A stretch of DNA of 64,000 nt, taken from Propionibacteriaceae bacterium. GTDB taxonomy: Bacteria; Actinomycetota; Actinomycetes; Propionibacteriales; Propionibacteriaceae. A program made the position numbers and the translations under genes. Location: positions 1-64,000 of the forward strand of contig JADKFR010000006.1 in assembly GCA_016717345.1 (NCBI GenBank), in the 5' to 3' direction. Positions 15,559-24,427 of this stretch are shown piece by piece; the stretch's first letter is position 1, and the number at the start of each line of letters is the position of its first letter. The notes below the pieces were generated by a model. It worked only from the letters and a program-made list of their open reading frames with translations. It made no database searches and had not been told where the DNA came from.

Positions 15559-16785
15559 ATGGTCCAGAAAGTTGCCCTGCTCACCGCCGGCGGGTTCGCC
15601 CCGTGCCTCTCTTCGGCTGTCGGCGGGCTGATCGAGCGTTACACGCAAGTCGCCCCCGACGTCGAGATCATTGCGTACAAGAACGGTTACCAGGGCTTGC
15701 TCACCGGCGACTACCTGACCGTGACCCCCGAGGTCCGCGCCAAGGCCGGACTCCTGCACTCCTTCGGTGGTTCGCCGATCGGCAACTCCCGCGTGAAGCT
15801 CACCAACGCGGCCGACCTCGTCAAGCGGGGCCTGGTTGCCGAAGGCGAGGACCCGCTGAAGGTGGCCGCCGACCGGCTGGTGGCCGACGGCGTCGACGTC
15901 CTCCACACCATCGGTGGCGATGACACGAACACCACCGCCGCCGACCTGGCTGCCTACCTCGCCCGGCACGACTACGGGCTGACCGTGGTCGGCCTGCCCA
16001 AGACCATCGACAACGACGTCATCCCGATCCGCCAGTCCCTGGGCGCCGACACCGCGGCCGAAATGGGCGCACGGTTCGCCAAGAACGTCCTGGCCGAGCA
16101 CAACGCCGGCACCCGGATCCTGCTGATCCACGAAGTGATGGGACGCAACTGCGGCTGGTTGACCGCGGCCACCGCCCGCAAGTACCACGACTGGATCAAC
16201 GAGACCGAGTGGTTGCCTCAGATCGGGCTGGATTCGAAGGCCTGGGACGTCCACGCCATCTTCGTCCCCGAGGCTGTGATCGACATCGAGGCCGAAGCCG
16301 TCCGGTTGAACAAGGTGATGGACGAGGTCAAGTGCGTCAACATCTTCCTGTCCGAGGGTGCCGGGATCTCCGACATCGTCGCCGAGATGGAGCGGGCCGG
16401 CCAGGAGGTCGCCCGTGACGCCTTCGGTCACATCCGGCTCGAGCGGATCAACCCCGGCGCCTGGTTCGGTAAGCAGTTCGCCGAGATGCTCAAGGCCGAG
16501 AAGGTGCTGGTGCAGAAGTCCGGCTACTACTCGCGGTCAGCGGCGGCCAACGACTTCGACCTGGCGCTCATCAAGTCGATGACCGATCTGGCCGTCGACT
16601 CCGCCCTCAAGGGTGAGCCCGGTGTCATCGGGCATGACGAGGAGAACGGCGACGTGCTGAGCGTCATCGCCTTCGACCGGATCGCCGGTGGCAAGCCCTT
16701 CGACATCACCCAGCAGTGGTACCTCGACCTGCTGGATGAGATCGGGCAGGCAGCGCCCGTCCCGGCCGAACCCGCGGAGCACTGA
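15559..16785 (+). CDS. pfp: Diphosphate-fructose-6-phosphate 1-phosphotransferase
   Basis: A 408-residue PPi-dependent phosphofructokinase, strongly resembling the propionibacterial enzyme. KVALLTAGGFAPCLSSA opens the protein. GGDDT (119-123) has Asp where ATP-dependent enzymes have Gly, the known PPi-selectivity mark. PKTIDND (147-153), MGRNCGW and the late KPFDIT motif follow. It catalyses the reversible phosphorylation of fructose 6-phosphate with PPi, in glycolysis and gluconeogenesis. ATG at 15559; a TTG five codons earlier is less likely. It is convergent with the aminotransferase across a strong palindrome. Confidence 0.95.
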   Translation: MVQKVALLTAGGFAPCLSSAVGGLIERYTQVAPDVEIIAYKNGYQGLLTGDYLTVTPEVRAKAGLLHSFGGSPIGNSRVKLTNAADLVKRGLVAEGEDPLKVAADRLVADGVDVLHTIGGDDTNTTAADLAAYLARHDYGLTVVGLPKTIDNDVIPIRQSLGADTAAEMGARFAKNVLAEHNAGTRILLIHEVMGRNCGWLTAATARKYHDWINETEWLPQIGLDSKAWDVHAIFVPEAVIDIEAEAVRLNKVMDEVKCVNIFLSEGAGISDIVAEMERAGQEVARDAFGHIRLERINPGAWFGKQFAEMLKAEKVLVQKSGYYSRSAAANDFDLALIKSMTDLAVDSALKGEPGVIGHDEENGDVLSVIAFDRIAGGKPFDITQQWYLDLLDEIGQAAPVPAEPAEH

Positions 16786-16800
16786 CCCAGCCGACCCAGC

Positions 16801-16844
16801 GACCGGCTGGCTGCTCACCTCGTGAGGTGAGCAGCCAGCCGGTC
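16801..16844. terminator. Bidirectional terminator, 21-base perfect inverted repeat
   Basis: Bases 16801-16821 (GACCGGCTGGCTGCTC...) and 16824-16844 are exact complements around a two-base centre, forming a very stable hairpin between the convergent pfp and aminotransferase genes. The palindrome includes the last codons and stop (16815-16817) of the aminotransferase. There is no T-tract on either side, but stability and position suit termination in both directions. Confidence 0.65.
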
Positions 16845-17969
16845 GAGTGCTTCCTCCAGTTGGGCGGTCTCGCCGCAGAAACTGAGGCGTACCATCTCGT
16901 GCCCACCGGCGAGGTCGAAGTCGATCCCGGGGGCGATGGCGACGCCGGTCGCGGCCAGGACGTCGGAGCACCAGCCCTGGGAGTCCCCGGTCAGGTGCGA
17001 GATGTCGCAGTAGGCGTAGAACGCCCCGTCGGGTGGGGCGAAACTGGTGATGCCCAGCTCGGGGAGCCGCCGCAGAAGCAGCTCACGGTTGCGCGCGTAG
17101 CGCTCCACGTGCCCGTCCAGTTCGGCGGAGGCCTCCGGCGTGAAAGCCGCCAGGGCGGCGGCCTGGGAGACGGCGGGGGCGCAGATCGCCAGGTTCCCCT
17201 GCAGGAGTTCGACCGGACGGCGCAACGCCGGCGGCAGCAGCAGCCACCCGAGCCGCCAGCCGGTCATCGAGTGGTACTTGCTCACTGATCCGACAACGAC
17301 AGCGGCCTCGGAGAATTCCCGGGCGCTCGCGCAGCGACGTCCGAAACTGATGCCGTGGTAGATCTCATCGCTGATCAGGAGGCAGTCGTTGGCCTCGCAC
17401 CAGGCAGCGACGGCGGCCAGTTCCGTCGGTTCGATGATCGTCGAGGTGGGGTTGGACGGACTGGCCACCACCAACCCCGCGGGCACTTCGGGGAGGGCTT
17501 CCAGCATTGCCACGGTGGGCTGGAACCGGGTCTGCGGGCCCACGTCCAGGTCCAGAACCCGGCAGCCGAGGCTGAGCAGGGCGTTGCGGTAAGCGGGGTA
17601 GCCCGGGCGTGTCATGGCGACCGCTTGACCGGCGTCGAAGGCCGCGAGCAGCAGCAGGACGAACCCGCCTGAGGAACCGGTGGTGACGATCACCTCCTTG
17701 GCCGCCACCGCTACGCCGTAGTGCGTGCGGTAGTGATCGGCGATGGTGCGCCTGAGCTCCTCGGTACCGGGTGTGACGGTGTAGCCCAACACCTGGGACC
17801 CCACCGCGGCGATCGCTGCCTGCCGCACCACCAGCGGAGCCGGGGTGGCAGGCTGGCCGACGCACAACCAGATCGCGTCGCCGTGGCTCGCCTGTCGTGC
17901 CGTGGCAGCCTTGGTCACCTCCATCACGTGGAACGGCGGCACCTGCCCGCGTTGGGAGACCCGGGTCAC
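16815..17969 (-). CDS. Class I/II PLP aminotransferase
   Basis: A 384-residue fold type I aminotransferase. LCVGQPATPAP, GYTVTPGTEELRRTI, TTGSSGGF, RPGYPAYRN, ASPSNPTSTII, ISDEIYHGI and the PLP lysine in GSVSKYHSMTGWRLGW are all present; the substrate-binding Arg is in MVRLSFCG. It most resembles general aspartate/aromatic-type aminotransferases; the substrate is not assignable. The GTG start overlaps the YihY stop (GTGA). Its last eight codons form one arm of the terminator palindrome at 16801-16844. Confidence 0.88.
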   Translation of the reverse strand: MTRVSQRGQVPPFHVMEVTKAATARQASHGDAIWLCVGQPATPAPLVVRQAAIAAVGSQVLGYTVTPGTEELRRTIADHYRTHYGVAVAAKEVIVTTGSSGGFVLLLLAAFDAGQAVAMTRPGYPAYRNALLSLGCRVLDLDVGPQTRFQPTVAMLEALPEVPAGLVVASPSNPTSTIIEPTELAAVAAWCEANDCLLISDEIYHGISFGRRCASAREFSEAAVVVGSVSKYHSMTGWRLGWLLLPPALRRPVELLQGNLAICAPAVSQAAALAAFTPEASAELDGHVERYARNRELLLRRLPELGITSFAPPDGAFYAYCDISHLTGDSQGWCSDVLAATGVAIAPGIDFDLAGGHEMVRLSFCGETAQLEEALDRLAAHLTR

Positions 17970-19051
17970 GGCCGCCTGCCGAACAGGGCCTTCAACCCGC
18001 CGACGAGGAGCGCTCCCACGCCGAGGCCGGTGGCCGCGCCCACCGCATATCCGACCGTGAGGCCGGCGCCCAAGGAGCGCTGAGCAACGGCGCTGGAGAC
18101 CTGGAGCTCACCGGGTCGCCTTTCCACCGGCTCGGCCAGGACCGGGTCGACGACGGTCGCCTCAGGCTCGGGCACGCTGACGACGGCCGTGGCCAGCCAG
18201 GCGGCGATCAGCAGGATCAGGGTTGCGAAGAGGTTCAGGAACAGCATCAAGACGATGAGCGGCCCGAACAACTGCGCGCTGAGGTTCCTGGAGAACATCC
18301 CGATCAGATAGCCGGTCAGCGCCTGCAGGACGAGCAGCCCGGCGGCGCCGAGCCCTGATCCGATCCAGGCCAACCGGGCCGGTACGAAAACCGGCGAGAA
18401 CCAGGCGAACAGCAGTCGGAACAGCGCGGTGCCCGCCGCCAGGGCGACCACCACGCTCATCAGCCGTAGCAGGAGCGACCATCCCAGGCTGTCGTCGATT
18501 CCCACCAGGGCGCCGACCCAACTGCCGAGGCTGGTGGCCGTCGTCGCCGCGACGAAGGTGGCGGCGATCCCGAGCAGCAGCCCGACCAGACCCGCGAAGT
18601 TGGCAAGCACGTCCAGCGGCAGGATGAGTTGCTTGCCGGGGTCATCCACATTGGTGCGCATCAGCACCCGCACCGCCCGCTTGATGTTGCCCACCCAGCC
18701 GGACCCGATCCACATGGTCAGGCCCAGGCCCACCAGGCCGATCGAGGCCCAGTTGGTGAGTGCCTCGGTGATCACCGACACCAACTGCCCGCCCAGCGGG
18801 TCGTCAGGCTGCAGGCGGTCGGTGATCCAGGTTTCGATCGCCACCAGGGACTCGGGTCGCAACACCGTGATGAACAACCCGAGCACCGAGAAGGCGAGCA
18901 TCAGGATCGGGACGATGGCCAGTACCGAGAAGTACGTGACGGCGGCGGCGAACTGGACCCCGCCCCGGACATTGAATCGCTCGATCGCCCGCATCAGGTG
19001 CGCCACCGTCGGGCGCTGGGAGAACTCGCCCCACCACGCGAGCATGGTCAC
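17966..19051 (-). CDS. YihY/BrkB family membrane protein
   Basis: 361 residues from the GTG that overlaps the gcvP stop (an ATG two codons later is the alternative). After a short cytosolic start (RPTVAHLMRAIERFNVRGGVQFAAAVTYFS) there are about six hydrophobic helices and the YihY/BrkB features (FAAAVTYFSVLAIVPILML, WIGSGWVGNIKRAVRVLM). The C-terminus has a soluble stretch and one more helix. Once called ribonuclease BN, the family is now treated as membrane proteins of unknown transport role. Position downstream of gcvP suggests co-transcription only. Confidence 0.87.
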   Translation of the reverse strand: MTMLAWWGEFSQRPTVAHLMRAIERFNVRGGVQFAAAVTYFSVLAIVPILMLAFSVLGLFITVLRPESLVAIETWITDRLQPDDPLGGQLVSVITEALTNWASIGLVGLGLTMWIGSGWVGNIKRAVRVLMRTNVDDPGKQLILPLDVLANFAGLVGLLLGIAATFVAATTATSLGSWVGALVGIDDSLGWSLLLRLMSVVVALAAGTALFRLLFAWFSPVFVPARLAWIGSGLGAAGLLVLQALTGYLIGMFSRNLSAQLFGPLIVLMLFLNLFATLILLIAAWLATAVVSVPEPEATVVDPVLAEPVERRPGELQVSSAVAQRSLGAGLTVGYAVGAATGLGVGALLVGGLKALFGRRP

Positions 19052-21921
19052 TCGCCCCCAGGTTCGAGGTCGTCGGCGTACTCGGAGACCGGCGGGCAGG
19101 TGCACACCAGGTGCCGGTCGCCGTAGGCCTGGTCGATCCGGCCCACCGGCGGCCAGTACTTGTCGCGACCCCCGGAACCGATCGGCCCGCGACGCTGGCC
19201 GGCCGGATAGGCCGCCTGCTCGCGGGGGTACGCATGGCTCCACCCGGTGGCCAGCAGTCGTTGCAGCGGGTGCGGTGCATTCACCAGCGGGTTGTCGTCC
19301 GCCGGGAGACCTCCCGTGGCGACCTGCTCGATCTCGGCCGCAATCGCCGCCATCGCCGCACAGAACCGGTCGATCTCGGCTTTCGATTCCGACTCGGTGG
19401 GTTCGACCATGAGGGTGCCGGCCACCGGAAAGCTCATGGTGGGCGCGTGGAAGCCATAATCGATCAGGCGTTTGGCGACATCATCGACGGTGATCCCGCT
19501 GTTTCGCGTGAGGGTGCGCAGGTCGACGATGCACTCATGCGCGACCAGGCCCCCGGCACCGGTGTAGAGGATCGGGAAGTCGTTACGCAGCCGGGCGGCG
19601 AGGTAGTTGGCATTGAGGATCGCGGTCTGGGTGGCCTGGCGCAAACCGTCGGAGCCCATCAGCGCGATGAAGGCAGAGGTGATCGGCAGCACCCCAGCGG
19701 AGCCGTAGGGCGCAGCGCTGACCGGACCGTAGCTGCTGGACGGCCCGGCGTCGGGGCACAGGGGGTGGTTGGGCAGGAACGGCGCCAGGTGTTCCTTGAC
19801 GGCCACCGGCCCGACCCCGGGGCCGCCGCCGCCGTGCGGGATGGCGAAGGTCTTGTGGAGGTTGAGGTGGCTGACGTCCGCTCCGAAACGTCCCGGGCTC
19901 GCGAGTCCGACCAGCGCGTTCAGGTTCGCACCGTCGACGTAGACCTGGCCGCCGGCCTCGTGCACCAGCCGGCAGATCTGCTCCATGGTGTCCTCGTACA
20001 CCCCATGGGTCGAGGGGTAGGTCACCATCACCGCGGCCAGCTGATCGGCGTGGGCCGCCACCTTGCCCGCCAGGTCGCTCAGGTCGACGGACCCGTCGTC
20101 GGCAGTCGCCACCACGACCACCCGCATTCCGGCCATCACGGCCGAGGCGGCGTTGGTTCCGTGGGCCGAGGAAGGGATCAGGCAGACCTGGCGCTGGGAG
20201 TGGCCTCGGGCCAGGTGGTAGCCGCGGATGGCCATCAGCCCGGCGAATTCGCCCTGGCTGCCGGCGTTGGGTTGCAGGCTGACCCGGTCGTACCCGGTGA
20301 GCGCGGCCAACCAGCCTTCCAGATCGCCGATCAACTCCAGGAACCCCTGAGCATCCGCAGCCGGCACGAACGGGTGCAGGTCGGCGAAGCCCGGGTAGCT
20401 CATCGGCTCCATGGCGGCCGCGGGGTTGAGTTTCATGGTGCAGGAACCGAGCGGGATCATCCCTCGATCGAGCGCGAAATCGCGATCGGACAAGGTCCGC
20501 AGATAGCGCAGGAATTCGGTCTCGGTGCGGTACGCCGAGAACACCGGATGCTGCAGCAGCGGCAGGTCCCTGGCGTGGTCGGCCAGATCGCCGACCGGGT
20601 CCGCTCCCCGTGTGGCACCGAACACCTCGATCAATGCCTCGAGATCGGCCTGGGTGCAGTCCTCCCCCACGCTCAGGCCGACCTCATCCGGGGTGACCAG
20701 GCGCAGGTGGATGCCGCGTTCCCGCGCTGCGGTGACCAGGGCCTGTCCACGTCCGGGGGTGATCACTCCAAGGGTGTCGAAGAAGTGGTCGGCGACCAGA
20801 CGGTAGCCGGCGGCCTGCAACGATCCGGCGAGCTGCCGGGTGCGCAGGTGGATCCCCTCGGCGATCGCCGTCAGGCCCTCCGCGCCGTGGTAGACCGCGT
20901 AACAGGAGGCGGCGACCGCCAACAGCACCTGGGCCGTGCAGATGTTCGACGTGGCCTTCTCGCGACGGATGTGTTGTTCCCGGGTCTGCAGGGCGAGGCG
21001 GAAGGCCGCCACGCCGTCCACGTCCCGCGAGACCCCGACGAGCCGGCCCGGCAGCTGCCGCTCCAGTCCGGCACGGACGGCGATGTAGGCGGCGTGGGGT
21101 CCGCCGAAGAACAGCGGGACTCCGAAGCGCTGGGTGGAGCCAACGACGATGTCGGCGCCCCAGGTGGCGGGCGCGGTCAGCAGGGTGAGCGCCAGCGGGT
21201 CGCAGGCGGCGATGACCTGCGCCCCGTTGTCATGGGCGGTGGCCGCGATCGCGGCCAGTTCGGCGACCGGACGCAGCGCGCCGGAGGTTCCGGGAAGCTG
21301 CACCACCACGGCGAACGCCTCGTGAAGCTGGAGCGCCTCGACCAGGGACGTTTGGGCGACCACCACCTCGATCCCGGTGGCCAGCGCGCGGGTGCGCAGC
21401 ACCCCAAGGCTTTGCGGCAGCAGGTCCGCATCCACCACGACGACGCGGCCCTTGCGGCTGGCCCGGCGGGCCAGCGCCACGGCCTCGGCCACCGCCGTGG
21501 CCTCGTCCAGCAGGGACGAACCGGCGGTGGGCAGTCCGGTCAGGTCACTCACCATGGTCTGGAAGTTGGCCAGGGCCTCCAGCCGGCCCTGGCTGATCTC
21601 GGGCTGATAGGGCGTGTAGGCGGTGTACCAGGCGGGGTTCTCCAGCACGAGGCGCCGGATCACCGGCGGGGTGTGGGTGCCGTGGTAGCCGAGTCCGATC
21701 ATCGGGCGGCCCGGCGTGTTCCGCGCGGCCAGGTGCGCCAGCCGGCCCTGCACGGCGGCCTCGGTCGCGGCAGGGGGAAGAACCGGGGGCTGCTCGTCCA
21801 GGAGGCCCGCCGGGATGGCGGCGGCGGTGAGCTCGTCGAGGGTGGTGAACCCGAGCAGCCCCAGCATCTCGCGGGTGTCGGAGGGAGATGGTCCGAGGTG
21901 GCGAGGCGCGAATACCGTCAT
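19048..21921 (-). CDS. gcvP: Glycine dehydrogenase (decarboxylating), P-protein
   Basis: A 957-residue full-length P-protein of the single-chain type. The N-terminal half has RHLGPSPSD and PMIGLGYHGTHTPPVIRR. The C-terminal half has the PLP-binding Lys in LNLHKTFAIPHGGGGPG, followed by APYGSAGVLPIT and MVEPTESE. It decarboxylates glycine and passes aminomethyl to lipoyl-GcvH, encoded about 2.5 kb upstream on the same strand; gcvT is not in the window. A GAGAGG ribosome site precedes the ATG, and an extended -10-like TGCTATAGG lies about 30 bases upstream, so it may have its own promoter. Confidence 0.97.
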   Translation of the reverse strand: MTVFAPRHLGPSPSDTREMLGLLGFTTLDELTAAAIPAGLLDEQPPVLPPAATEAAVQGRLAHLAARNTPGRPMIGLGYHGTHTPPVIRRLVLENPAWYTAYTPYQPEISQGRLEALANFQTMVSDLTGLPTAGSSLLDEATAVAEAVALARRASRKGRVVVVDADLLPQSLGVLRTRALATGIEVVVAQTSLVEALQLHEAFAVVVQLPGTSGALRPVAELAAIAATAHDNGAQVIAACDPLALTLLTAPATWGADIVVGSTQRFGVPLFFGGPHAAYIAVRAGLERQLPGRLVGVSRDVDGVAAFRLALQTREQHIRREKATSNICTAQVLLAVAASCYAVYHGAEGLTAIAEGIHLRTRQLAGSLQAAGYRLVADHFFDTLGVITPGRGQALVTAARERGIHLRLVTPDEVGLSVGEDCTQADLEALIEVFGATRGADPVGDLADHARDLPLLQHPVFSAYRTETEFLRYLRTLSDRDFALDRGMIPLGSCTMKLNPAAAMEPMSYPGFADLHPFVPAADAQGFLELIGDLEGWLAALTGYDRVSLQPNAGSQGEFAGLMAIRGYHLARGHSQRQVCLIPSSAHGTNAASAVMAGMRVVVVATADDGSVDLSDLAGKVAAHADQLAAVMVTYPSTHGVYEDTMEQICRLVHEAGGQVYVDGANLNALVGLASPGRFGADVSHLNLHKTFAIPHGGGGPGVGPVAVKEHLAPFLPNHPLCPDAGPSSSYGPVSAAPYGSAGVLPITSAFIALMGSDGLRQATQTAILNANYLAARLRNDFPILYTGAGGLVAHECIVDLRTLTRNSGITVDDVAKRLIDYGFHAPTMSFPVAGTLMVEPTESESKAEIDRFCAAMAAIAAEIEQVATGGLPADDNPLVNAPHPLQRLLATGWSHAYPREQAAYPAGQRRGPIGSGGRDKYWPPVGRIDQAYGDRHLVCTCPPVSEYADDLEPGGE

Positions 21922-21984
21922 GATGCCCTCTCTGCTGGCGACGTCCCCAACCTATAGCAGTCCCGCCCGGGGGCCGGCCGGTGA

Positions 21985-22548
21985 CTAGCCGATGGCGCGG
22001 GCCTGGCGGCGCTGCGCCAGCTCGTCATCGTGCTGCGGGTTCTGGCCCGCACGCTCGCCGGGCAGGCTCGCGATGCTGCCTTCGATGTCACGCCACACCC
22101 CGCCGAGGGCGATGCCGAACATCCCCTGGCCACCGCGGAGCAGATCGACCACCTCATGGTCGGAGGTGCATTCGTAGACGGACACGCCGTCACTCATCAG
22201 GGTGATTTCGGTCAGGTCCTCAGCGCCGCGCGCCCGGAGGTGGTCGATGGCCGTCCGGATCTGCTGCAGCGAGATCCCGGCGTCGATGAGGCGCTTGATG
22301 ACCTTCAGGATCAGGAGGTCACGGAAGCTGTACAGCCGCTGGGTGCCTGACCCGCCTGCGGAGCGGATCTCGGGGACGACCAGCCCCGTCCTGGCCCAAT
22401 AGTCCAGCTGGCGGTAGGTGATGTCGGCCGCTCGGCAGGCCACCGGACCGCGGAACCCGACGTCTTCCGGCAGCGGGGAGAAGTCACCGTCGAACAGAGT
22501 GTCCTGACCCGTGCGGGCCGGCTCCTGCGCCTGGGATTGACCGCTCAC
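21985..22548 (-). CDS. MerR-family regulator (Rv1830-like)
   Basis: 187 residues. The MerR winged helix is near the N-terminus (DITYRQLDYWARTGLVVPE, then GTQRLYSFRDLLILKVIKRLIDAGIS), followed by a dimerisation helix and a C-terminal region without effector-binding cysteines. Family and context match Rv1830 of M. tuberculosis (DUF151 gene, this MerR, then gcvP), which has been linked to control of cell-division genes. GTG start. A good sigma-70 type promoter lies just upstream, so the gene can be transcribed separately from the ftsR cluster. Confidence 0.87.
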   Translation of the reverse strand: MSGQSQAQEPARTGQDTLFDGDFSPLPEDVGFRGPVACRAADITYRQLDYWARTGLVVPEIRSAGGSGTQRLYSFRDLLILKVIKRLIDAGISLQQIRTAIDHLRARGAEDLTEITLMSDGVSVYECTSDHEVVDLLRGGQGMFGIALGGVWRDIEGSIASLPGERAGQNPQHDDELAQRRQARAIG

Positions 22549-22589
22549 GTCCGCCTCGCTTCACGCCTTGGAACTGCTGATGTCATGTG

Positions 22590-22619
22590 ACGGTAATCGG
22601 CACGGCCCGCGACGGTCAA
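22590..22619 (-). promoter_or_regulatory. Promoter of the Rv1830-like MerR gene
   Basis: Read on the minus strand: TTGACC (22614-22619), an 18-base spacer, and TACCGT (22590-22595). This is the clearest -35/-10 pair seen in the window. The transcript would start near 22583 and have a leader of about 35 bases. Confidence 0.55.
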
Positions 22620-22688
22620 CGACACGCCGCACCCCAGGGCCTGAGGAATGGAGTCTCAACATCAGGCTCAGGGTTGGCGCCGGGCGCC

Positions 22689-23171
22689 TCAGAAGTCGTC
22701 GGGGCTGACATTGTCGAGGAACTCGCGGAATCGCTGCACCTGATCCTCCGGGGGAGCCTCAGGTCGGTCGGCAACCCCTGGGGGATTCAGGTGGACCCCT
22801 GCGGTGTCGAGGACGTCGTCAGCACAGCGAATCGGGCAGCCTGTCCGCAGGGCCAGGGCGATGGCATCCGAGGGCCGGGCAGCCAACGGAACACCCTGCA
22901 CCACGACCTCGGCAAAGAACTGGCCGTCGTCGTACGCCACGATCTGCACCTCCTGCAGGGTGCCCCCCAGGGTGTCGACCACGTCGCTGACGAGGTCATG
23001 GATGCCGGGACGGTAGGGATCGGGATCATCGGTCGCTCCGACGATGGCGGCAGCGCCCGTGGCGCTCATCCAGATCGGCAGCACCCGGTCGCCCTCCACC
23101 TCGGCCAGGATCACCAAGGGCGCCATGTCGGGTGTACTCACTCGAACTTCCTCGACTCTCAGCTCACGCAT
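22689..23171 (-). CDS. Bifunctional nuclease family protein (DUF151)
   Basis: A 160-residue DUF151 protein. The core is VILAEVEGDRVLPIWMS, EVQIVAYDDGQFFAEVVVQ and the conserved ARPSDAIALALRTGCPI, with a short acidic tail. Plant and thermophile relatives have been reported as nucleases acting on RNA and DNA. Here it sits between the two MerR regulators exactly as Rv1829 does. Its role in the cluster is not known. Confidence 0.88.
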   Translation of the reverse strand: MRELRVEEVRVSTPDMAPLVILAEVEGDRVLPIWMSATGAAAIVGATDDPDPYRPGIHDLVSDVVDTLGGTLQEVQIVAYDDGQFFAEVVVQGVPLAARPSDAIALALRTGCPIRCADDVLDTAGVHLNPPGVADRPEAPPEDQVQRFREFLDNVSPDDF

Positions 23172-23183
23172 ATCTCCCTCGCC

Positions 23184-23873
23184 TCACTGGGGCAGTTGGG
23201 AACGCATGATGGCGGCGTGGGCGTGCAGCACCAGTTGCATGACGTCGGCGGGCAGCTGGCGAGCGGACGGGTTACGCCGCAGATGCGGTGCTACCGCCTG
23301 CTCGATCAGCCCGACTTCTCGCTCGGCCGACTGCTTGACGACCCGCAGGTGCCGAGCGTCCATGCCGAACGCCGCGAGCTTGCGGGCGATCACGGCGACG
23401 GTCAAGGCGTCCCGTCCGTAGTAGACCGTGCCGCGACGGGGCAGCACCAGGCCGTGCTTCTCAAGGTCGGCCAGGGAGGCCTCGCTCAGGCCACTGACCT
23501 GCAGGAGTTCCCGGCGGGTGACCCGGATCGCCCGCTTGGGCTGACGGGAGGCGGGGGCGACCACTTCGGCGGCCTCGGGCTCCTCGGCGGCCGGCGCGGG
23601 GCCGGTGAGGCTGGGGGGCGCCTGCCCCCGATCCATCAACTCCAGGTGTTCGCGGATCACCTTGAGCGGCAGGTAGTGGTTCTTCTGGACGTCGAGGATG
23701 TAGCGCAGGCGGTCGATGTCGGACGCCGCGTAGCGCCGGTAGCCCGAGGGTGCCCGTTCAGGTGAGATCAATCCCTCTGCCTCGAGGAAGCGGATCTTGG
23801 AGATCGACACATCCGGGAAGTCGGCTTTCAGGACGGCCAGGACCTGCCCGATGCTCCGTAGGCCGATGGCCAT
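23184..23873 (-). CDS. ftsR: MerR-family cell-division regulator FtsR
   Basis: 229 residues. The MerR winged helix starts the protein (SIGQVLAVLKADFPDVSISKIRFLEAEGLISPERAPSGYRRY split over helix and wing). A linker rich in Pro/Ala follows, then a second winged-helix-like segment (RRELLQVSGLSEASLADLEKHGLV). It matches the actinobacterial FtsR/Rv1828 group; in Corynebacterium glutamicum FtsR activates ftsZ. Its ATG overlaps the stop of the FHA gene by one base (TGATG), showing coupling. Confidence 0.85.
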   Translation of the reverse strand: MAIGLRSIGQVLAVLKADFPDVSISKIRFLEAEGLISPERAPSGYRRYAASDIDRLRYILDVQKNHYLPLKVIREHLELMDRGQAPPSLTGPAPAAEEPEAAEVVAPASRQPKRAIRVTRRELLQVSGLSEASLADLEKHGLVLPRRGTVYYGRDALTVAVIARKLAAFGMDARHLRVVKQSAEREVGLIEQAVAPHLRRNPSARQLPADVMQLVLHAHAAIMRSQLPQ

Positions 23874-24373
23874 CAGCCCTGACCGGTGGGCGCAGCGAAG
23901 ATCATCCGGAACTTGCCGATCTGTACCTCGTCCCCCCGACGCAAGGCCACCTCCCCATCGATCAGGGTCTTGTTGACATAGGTGCCGTTGAGGCTGTTCT
24001 CGTCCTTGACCCAGACGTGGCCTTCGCGCCGCGTGAACCTGGCGTGGTGACGGGACACCGTGATGTCGTCGAGGAAGATGTCACAGCGCGGGTGGCGTCC
24101 GGCTGTGGTGACGTCCGCGTCGATGAGGTAGCGGGCCCCGGCGTGAGCGCCGCGGGCCACCAGCAGCAGCGCGGATCCCAGGGGAAGCGCCGCCACGGCC
24201 GCGGCCTCGTCGTCGTTGAGGTCCTCCAGCCCGGTGTCGTCGGGGATCGCCGGAATGAAGCTGGTGGTGTCCCCTTGCACCTTGGCCAGGCTGGCACCGC
24301 AGTGCGAACAGAAGTTGCCTGACTCGGTGATCTCATGCTCGCAGGCAGGGCATTTCAACATCGGTGTCGCCAT
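23873..24373 (-). CDS. garA: GarA/OdhI-like FHA protein with N-terminal zinc ribbon
   Basis: 166 residues. Residues 8-25 form a zinc ribbon (CPAC at 8-11, CSHC at 22-25). A GDTTS segment at 34-38 resembles the phosphorylated threonine motif (ETTS) of GarA and OdhI. The FHA domain spans about 70-160, with GRHP (92-95), VSRHHA (106-111) and NSLNGTYVN (126-134). GarA/OdhI inhibit 2-oxoglutarate dehydrogenase when unphosphorylated and are switched by Ser/Thr kinases. GarA itself lacks a zinc ribbon, so this is an added module. The gene lies between gcvH and ftsR, as in mycobacteria. Confidence 0.85.
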   Translation of the reverse strand: MATPMLKCPACEHEITESGNFCSHCGASLAKVQGDTTSFIPAIPDDTGLEDLNDDEAAAVAALPLGSALLLVARGAHAGARYLIDADVTTAGRHPRCDIFLDDITVSRHHARFTRREGHVWVKDENSLNGTYVNKTLIDGEVALRRGDEVQIGKFRMIFAAPTGQG

Positions 24374-24427
24374 CCTCCCTGAATCGCCCCGCCCCCAACG
24401 AAGCTGAAGGAGAGGTTGAACGTCAGC

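Noticed and set aside
19111..21957. Long open frame (948 codons) antisense to gcvP
   Set aside because: It mirrors gcvP, which has all P-protein motifs. High GC makes the opposite strand open by chance; the antisense product is Gly/Arg/Gln-rich without any domain.
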